Position numbers and translations under genes: made by a program
Source: Weeksella virosa DSM 16922
GTDB lineage: Bacteria; Bacteroidota; Bacteroidia; Flavobacteriales; Weeksellaceae
Length of the DNA stretch: 64,000 bases
Direction of reading: 5' to 3'
Assembly (NCBI RefSeq): GCF_000189415.1
Contig: NC_015144.1
Span: 1,350,001-1,414,000, forward strand
The notes under the pieces: model-generated
Seen by the model: only the letters and a program-made list of their open reading frames with translations
Told to the model about the DNA's origin: nothing
Databases searched by the model: none
Shown: piece after piece, positions 61,572 to 64,000 of the stretch
Position numbering within the stretch: the stretch's first letter is position 1
Layout of the letters: the number at the start of each line of letters is the position of its first letter

Positions 61572-64000
61572 TTATTGAACAAAAGTTTCGGCTTGTGCAA
61601 GAGCTTTATCAATTCCTGTAACATCTTTCCCGCCAGCTGTGGCCAAAAACGCTTGCCCGCCACCACTTCCTTGGATGTTTTTGGCAATTTCCCTTACAAT
61701 TTGTCCGGCATTCAATTGTTTTTCTTCGACTAAATTTTTAGCAATAGAAATCGTAATCGATGGTTTCACAGCATCTTTTGTTGCTACCACCACAAATGCA
61801 TTGTCCAACTCGTTGGTCAGATCAATTGCGTTCTGTTTGGCCGATTGCGTATTCAAATCAGTTTTTATAGCTAAAAATTGAATTCCATTGATGTTTTTTA
61901 CTTGTTGTTTCCAATTTTCTTTTTCGGCTTTTGCTTGTTGAGCCACAAACTTTTCTACCTGTTTTTTTAGTTGTGCATTTTCATCCAACAATTGTTGTAC
62001 AGCTTTTTTCGCATCACTTTTGGTTTTCAACGTATCCAAAACAGATTGGTAATTTTTTTCAGCTTCTTTTAACACATCAATTGCTGCATTCGATGTAATT
62101 GCTTCTATACGTCTAATTCCTGCCGCAGTAGATGACTCTGAGGTAATCTTGAAAAGTCGAATATCCGAAGTATTTTTCACATGTGTTCCTCCACATAATT
62201 CTACAGAAGATCCGAATTTTATCAACCGAACATAATCACCATATTTCTCACCAAACAAAGCCATCGCACCTTGAGAAACTGCTTCATCGAACGGAATATT
62301 TCTTTTTTCGTCTAACGGGATGGATGCAACAATTCTATCGTTTACTATTTTTTCTACTTCCGCTATTTCCTCTGTAGTCATCTTACCGAAATGAGAAAAA
62401 TCGAAACGTAAATAATCTGGCCCCACATACGAGCCTTTTTGCTCAACATGTGTACCCAAAACAGTGCGTAATGCCTCGTGTAATAAATGAGTTGCCGAGT
62501 GGTTTTTTTGTGTTTCATTGCGGGTGATAGAATCAACTTCTGCCTGGAAAGTTGCCTCTATATTGCTTGGTAATTGCTCAACAAAATGAATGATAAGATT
62601 GTTTTCTTTTTTGGTATTGAGTACTTCTATCTGTTCATTTGCCGAAATCAATAAACCTGTATCGCCTATTTGTCCACCGCTTTCTGCATAAAATGGCGTT
62701 TTGTCTAGAACCAACTGATAAAACTCTCCTTTTTTGTTTTTCACTTTTCGGTAACGAGTAATCTGTACTTCTGTCGATAGTATATCATACCCAACAAATT
62801 CTTCGTTTGCATTTTCTCGTACAATAACCCAATCGTCTGTTTCTAGAGCGGTAGCTTTTTTAGAACGTGCTTTTTGTTTGCTCATTTCTACCTCAAATCC
62901 ATCTTCATCAATGGTAAAGTTATGATCCTCTACCACGATACGTGATAAATCAGCAGGGAAACCATATGTATCATACAACTCAAACACAACATGACCTGGG
63001 ACAACTTTTGTGTCCTGGTATTGATCAATGATTTGATTCAAACGATTCAATCCATGTTCGATGGTTCGTAAGAAAGAAGATTCTTCCTCTCGGATTACGC
63101 CCGTCACAATGCTTTCTTGTTTGATAAGTTCTGGGAAGAAATCTCCCATTTCATCTTTCAGGATAGGGAATAATAAGTAAATAAAAGGTTCTTTTAGGTT
63201 TAGGAAACGGTAACCATAAGAAATTGCTCGGCGCAAAATTCTACGAATTACATAGCCCGCTCCTGTGTTCGATGGTAGTTGCCCGTCTGCTATGGCAAAA
63301 GAAACTGCACGCAAATGGTCTACAACCACCCGAATAGCAATGTCGGTAATTTCGTTATCACCATAAGTGATGCCCGAAATTTTCTCTAATTTTTTTATCA
63401 ACGGTCGGAAAACATCCGTGTCGTAATTAGATGTTTTACCCTGAAGAACCATAGCCAAACGCTCGAATCCCATACCGGTATCGATATGTTTAGCAGGTAG
63501 AGGTTCTAGACTTCCGTCTGCTCGTCGCTGATATTGCATGAAAACCAAGTTCCAAATCTCAATAACTTGCGGATGGTCTTGATTCACCAAAGATTTTCCG
63601 TCAACAGCCAAACGCTCTTCTTCTGGACGGATATCTACATGGATTTCTGAGCAAGGTCCGCATGGCCCCACATCGCCCATCTCCCAAAAATTATCTTTTT
63701 TATTTCCTAATAAAATTCTATCTTCTGCAATATGTTCTTTCCATAAATCAAGCGCTTCTTGATCGAGTTGAGTGCCGTCTTTTTCATCTCCTTCGAAAAC
63801 CGTTACATAGATTTGGTCTTTGCCTATTCCGTACGTTCCGGTTAATAATTCCCAAGCCCAAGCAATTGCTTCTTTCTTAAAATAATCTCCAAAAGACCAA
63901 TTTCCTAACATCTCGAACATGGTATGGTGATAGGTGTCTTTACCGACATCATCTAAATCGTTGTGTTTTCCAGAAACTCGTAAACATTTTTGGGTGTCAG
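61572..64000 (-). CDS. alaS: Alanyl-tRNA synthetase (C-terminal part)
   Basis: AlaRS charges tRNA-Ala and edits mischarged Ser and Gly. About 808 residues are visible; the N-terminus lies beyond the right edge. The frame continues upstream of the first in-window Met as [24 protein letters not shown], typical class II motif-2 sequence. Next are [26 protein letters not shown], the anticodon-independent helical domain, and the editing site [11 protein letters not shown] with ELCGGTHV (zinc ligands). The C-terminal DHHA1 domain reads [14 protein letters not shown]. Nothing suggests truncation other than the window edge. Confidence 0.97.
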   Translation of the reverse strand, partial: DTQKCLRVSGKHNDLDDVGKDTYHHTMFEMLGNWSFGDYFKKEAIAWAWELLTGTYGIGKDQIYVTVFEGDEKDGTQLDQEALDLWKEHIAEDRILLGNKKDNFWEMGDVGPCGPCSEIHVDIRPEEERLAVDGKSLVNQDHPQVIEIWNLVFMQYQRRADGSLEPLPAKHIDTGMGFERLAMVLQGKTSNYDTDVFRPLIKKLEKISGITYGDNEITDIAIRVVVDHLRAVSFAIADGQLPSNTGAGYVIRRILRRAISYGYRFLNLKEPFIYLLFPILKDEMGDFFPELIKQESIVTGVIREEESSFLRTIEHGLNRLNQIIDQYQDTKVVPGHVVFELYDTYGFPADLSRIVVEDHNFTIDEDGFEVEMSKQKARSKKATALETDDWVIVRENANEEFVGYDILSTEVQITRYRKVKNKKGEFYQLVLDKTPFYAESGGQIGDTGLLISANEQIEVLNTKKENNLIIHFVEQLPSNIEATFQAEVDSITRNETQKNHSATHLLHEALRTVLGTHVEQKGSYVGPDYLRFDFSHFGKMTTEEIAEVEKIVNDRIVASIPLDEKRNIPFDEAVSQGAMALFGEKYGDYVRLIKFGSSVELCGGTHVKNTSDIRLFKITSESSTAAGIRRIEAITSNAAIDVLKEAEKNYQSVLDTLKTKSDAKKAVQQLLDENAQLKKQVEKFVAQQAKAEKENWKQQVKNINGIQFLAIKTDLNTQSAKQNAIDLTNELDNAFVVVATKDAVKPSITISIAKNLVEEKQLNAGQIVREIAKNIQGSGGGQAFLATAGGKDVTGIDKALAQAETFVQ

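Noticed and set aside
1-64000. tRNA, rRNA, CRISPR, insertion sequences, prophage and known metabolite riboswitches
   Set aside because: Reading the spacers on both strands gave no cloverleaf with a T-loop, no spaced direct repeats, no transposase, and no riboswitch core that I recognise; spacers are short and mostly hold promoters and terminators.

Overview
This window is a chromosomal segment of a low-GC (by eye about one third G+C) member of the Bacteroidota, most likely order Flavobacteriales and perhaps family Weeksellaceae. The evidence is the gldB-gldC pair and a GldA-like ATPase, two proteins with type IX secretion C-terminal sorting domains, a GLPGLI protein beside an outer-membrane receptor, many Bacteroidota-restricted DUF families, and a recurrent TAnnTTTG promoter box in place of a sigma70 -10 box. 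The genus is not certain. I see no rRNA, tRNA, CRISPR array, IS element or prophage. No gene-free stretch exceeds 300 bases.

Layout. 1-9.7 kb: a methylmalonyl-CoA mutase fragment, era, a universal stress protein, DUF445, a polyprenol-phosphate mannosyltransferase with a DUF4296 lipoprotein, DUF4271-hemD, recJ, rsmI and a DUF4252 lipoprotein. 9.7-20.5 kb: dxs facing a run of DUF3109, DUF6909-like, oxidoreductase and thioesterase genes; then nadE, a lipoprotein with a duplicated His/Cys motif, gldB-gldC, tsaB, DUF423 and a YceI lipoprotein. 20.6-34.8 kb: an orphan ABC ATPase, a T9SS cargo protein, the mscS-pdxJ-hydrolase operon, DUF456, rimP-nusA-infB, glyA, anmK and folC. 35-48.5 kb: clpB, the cysE-cysK operon, DUF2147, an MsbA-like exporter, then a long minus-strand block aroG/pheA-rsgA-dtd-DUF3857-mazG-aroA. 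48.5-64 kb: a GldA-like ATPase, ychF, a second T9SS protein, parE-hypothetical-parC-rhomboid, a secreted Cys peptide-GLPGLI-outer-membrane receptor cassette, and the 3' part of alaS.

Most genes are core functions: translation and ribosome assembly (era, rsmI, rimP, nusA, infB, rsgA, dtd, tsaB, alaS, ychF), DNA topology and repair (parE, parC, recJ), cofactors (dxs, hemD, nadE, pdxJ, glyA, folC), aromatic and sulfur amino acids (aroG/pheA, aroA, cysE, cysK), envelope and secretion.

The strongest non-annotated signal is upstream of the DAHP synthase/chorismate mutase gene. On the minus strand at 48460-48380 there is a 26-codon ORF with Tyr, Phe, Phe, Phe and Trp codons inside seven residues. 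It is followed by a strong terminator at 48351-48322 and has two mutually exclusive upstream pairings, which is the full architecture of a ribosome-mediated attenuator tuned to all three aromatic amino acids. Secondary leads are paired 13-bp palindromes at the clpB promoter, a terminator-like hairpin in the rimP leader, leaderless-type starts (TAnnTTTG-N4-ATG), the duplicated HG/HxC lipoprotein motif, and the small Cys peptide-GLPGLI-receptor cassette.
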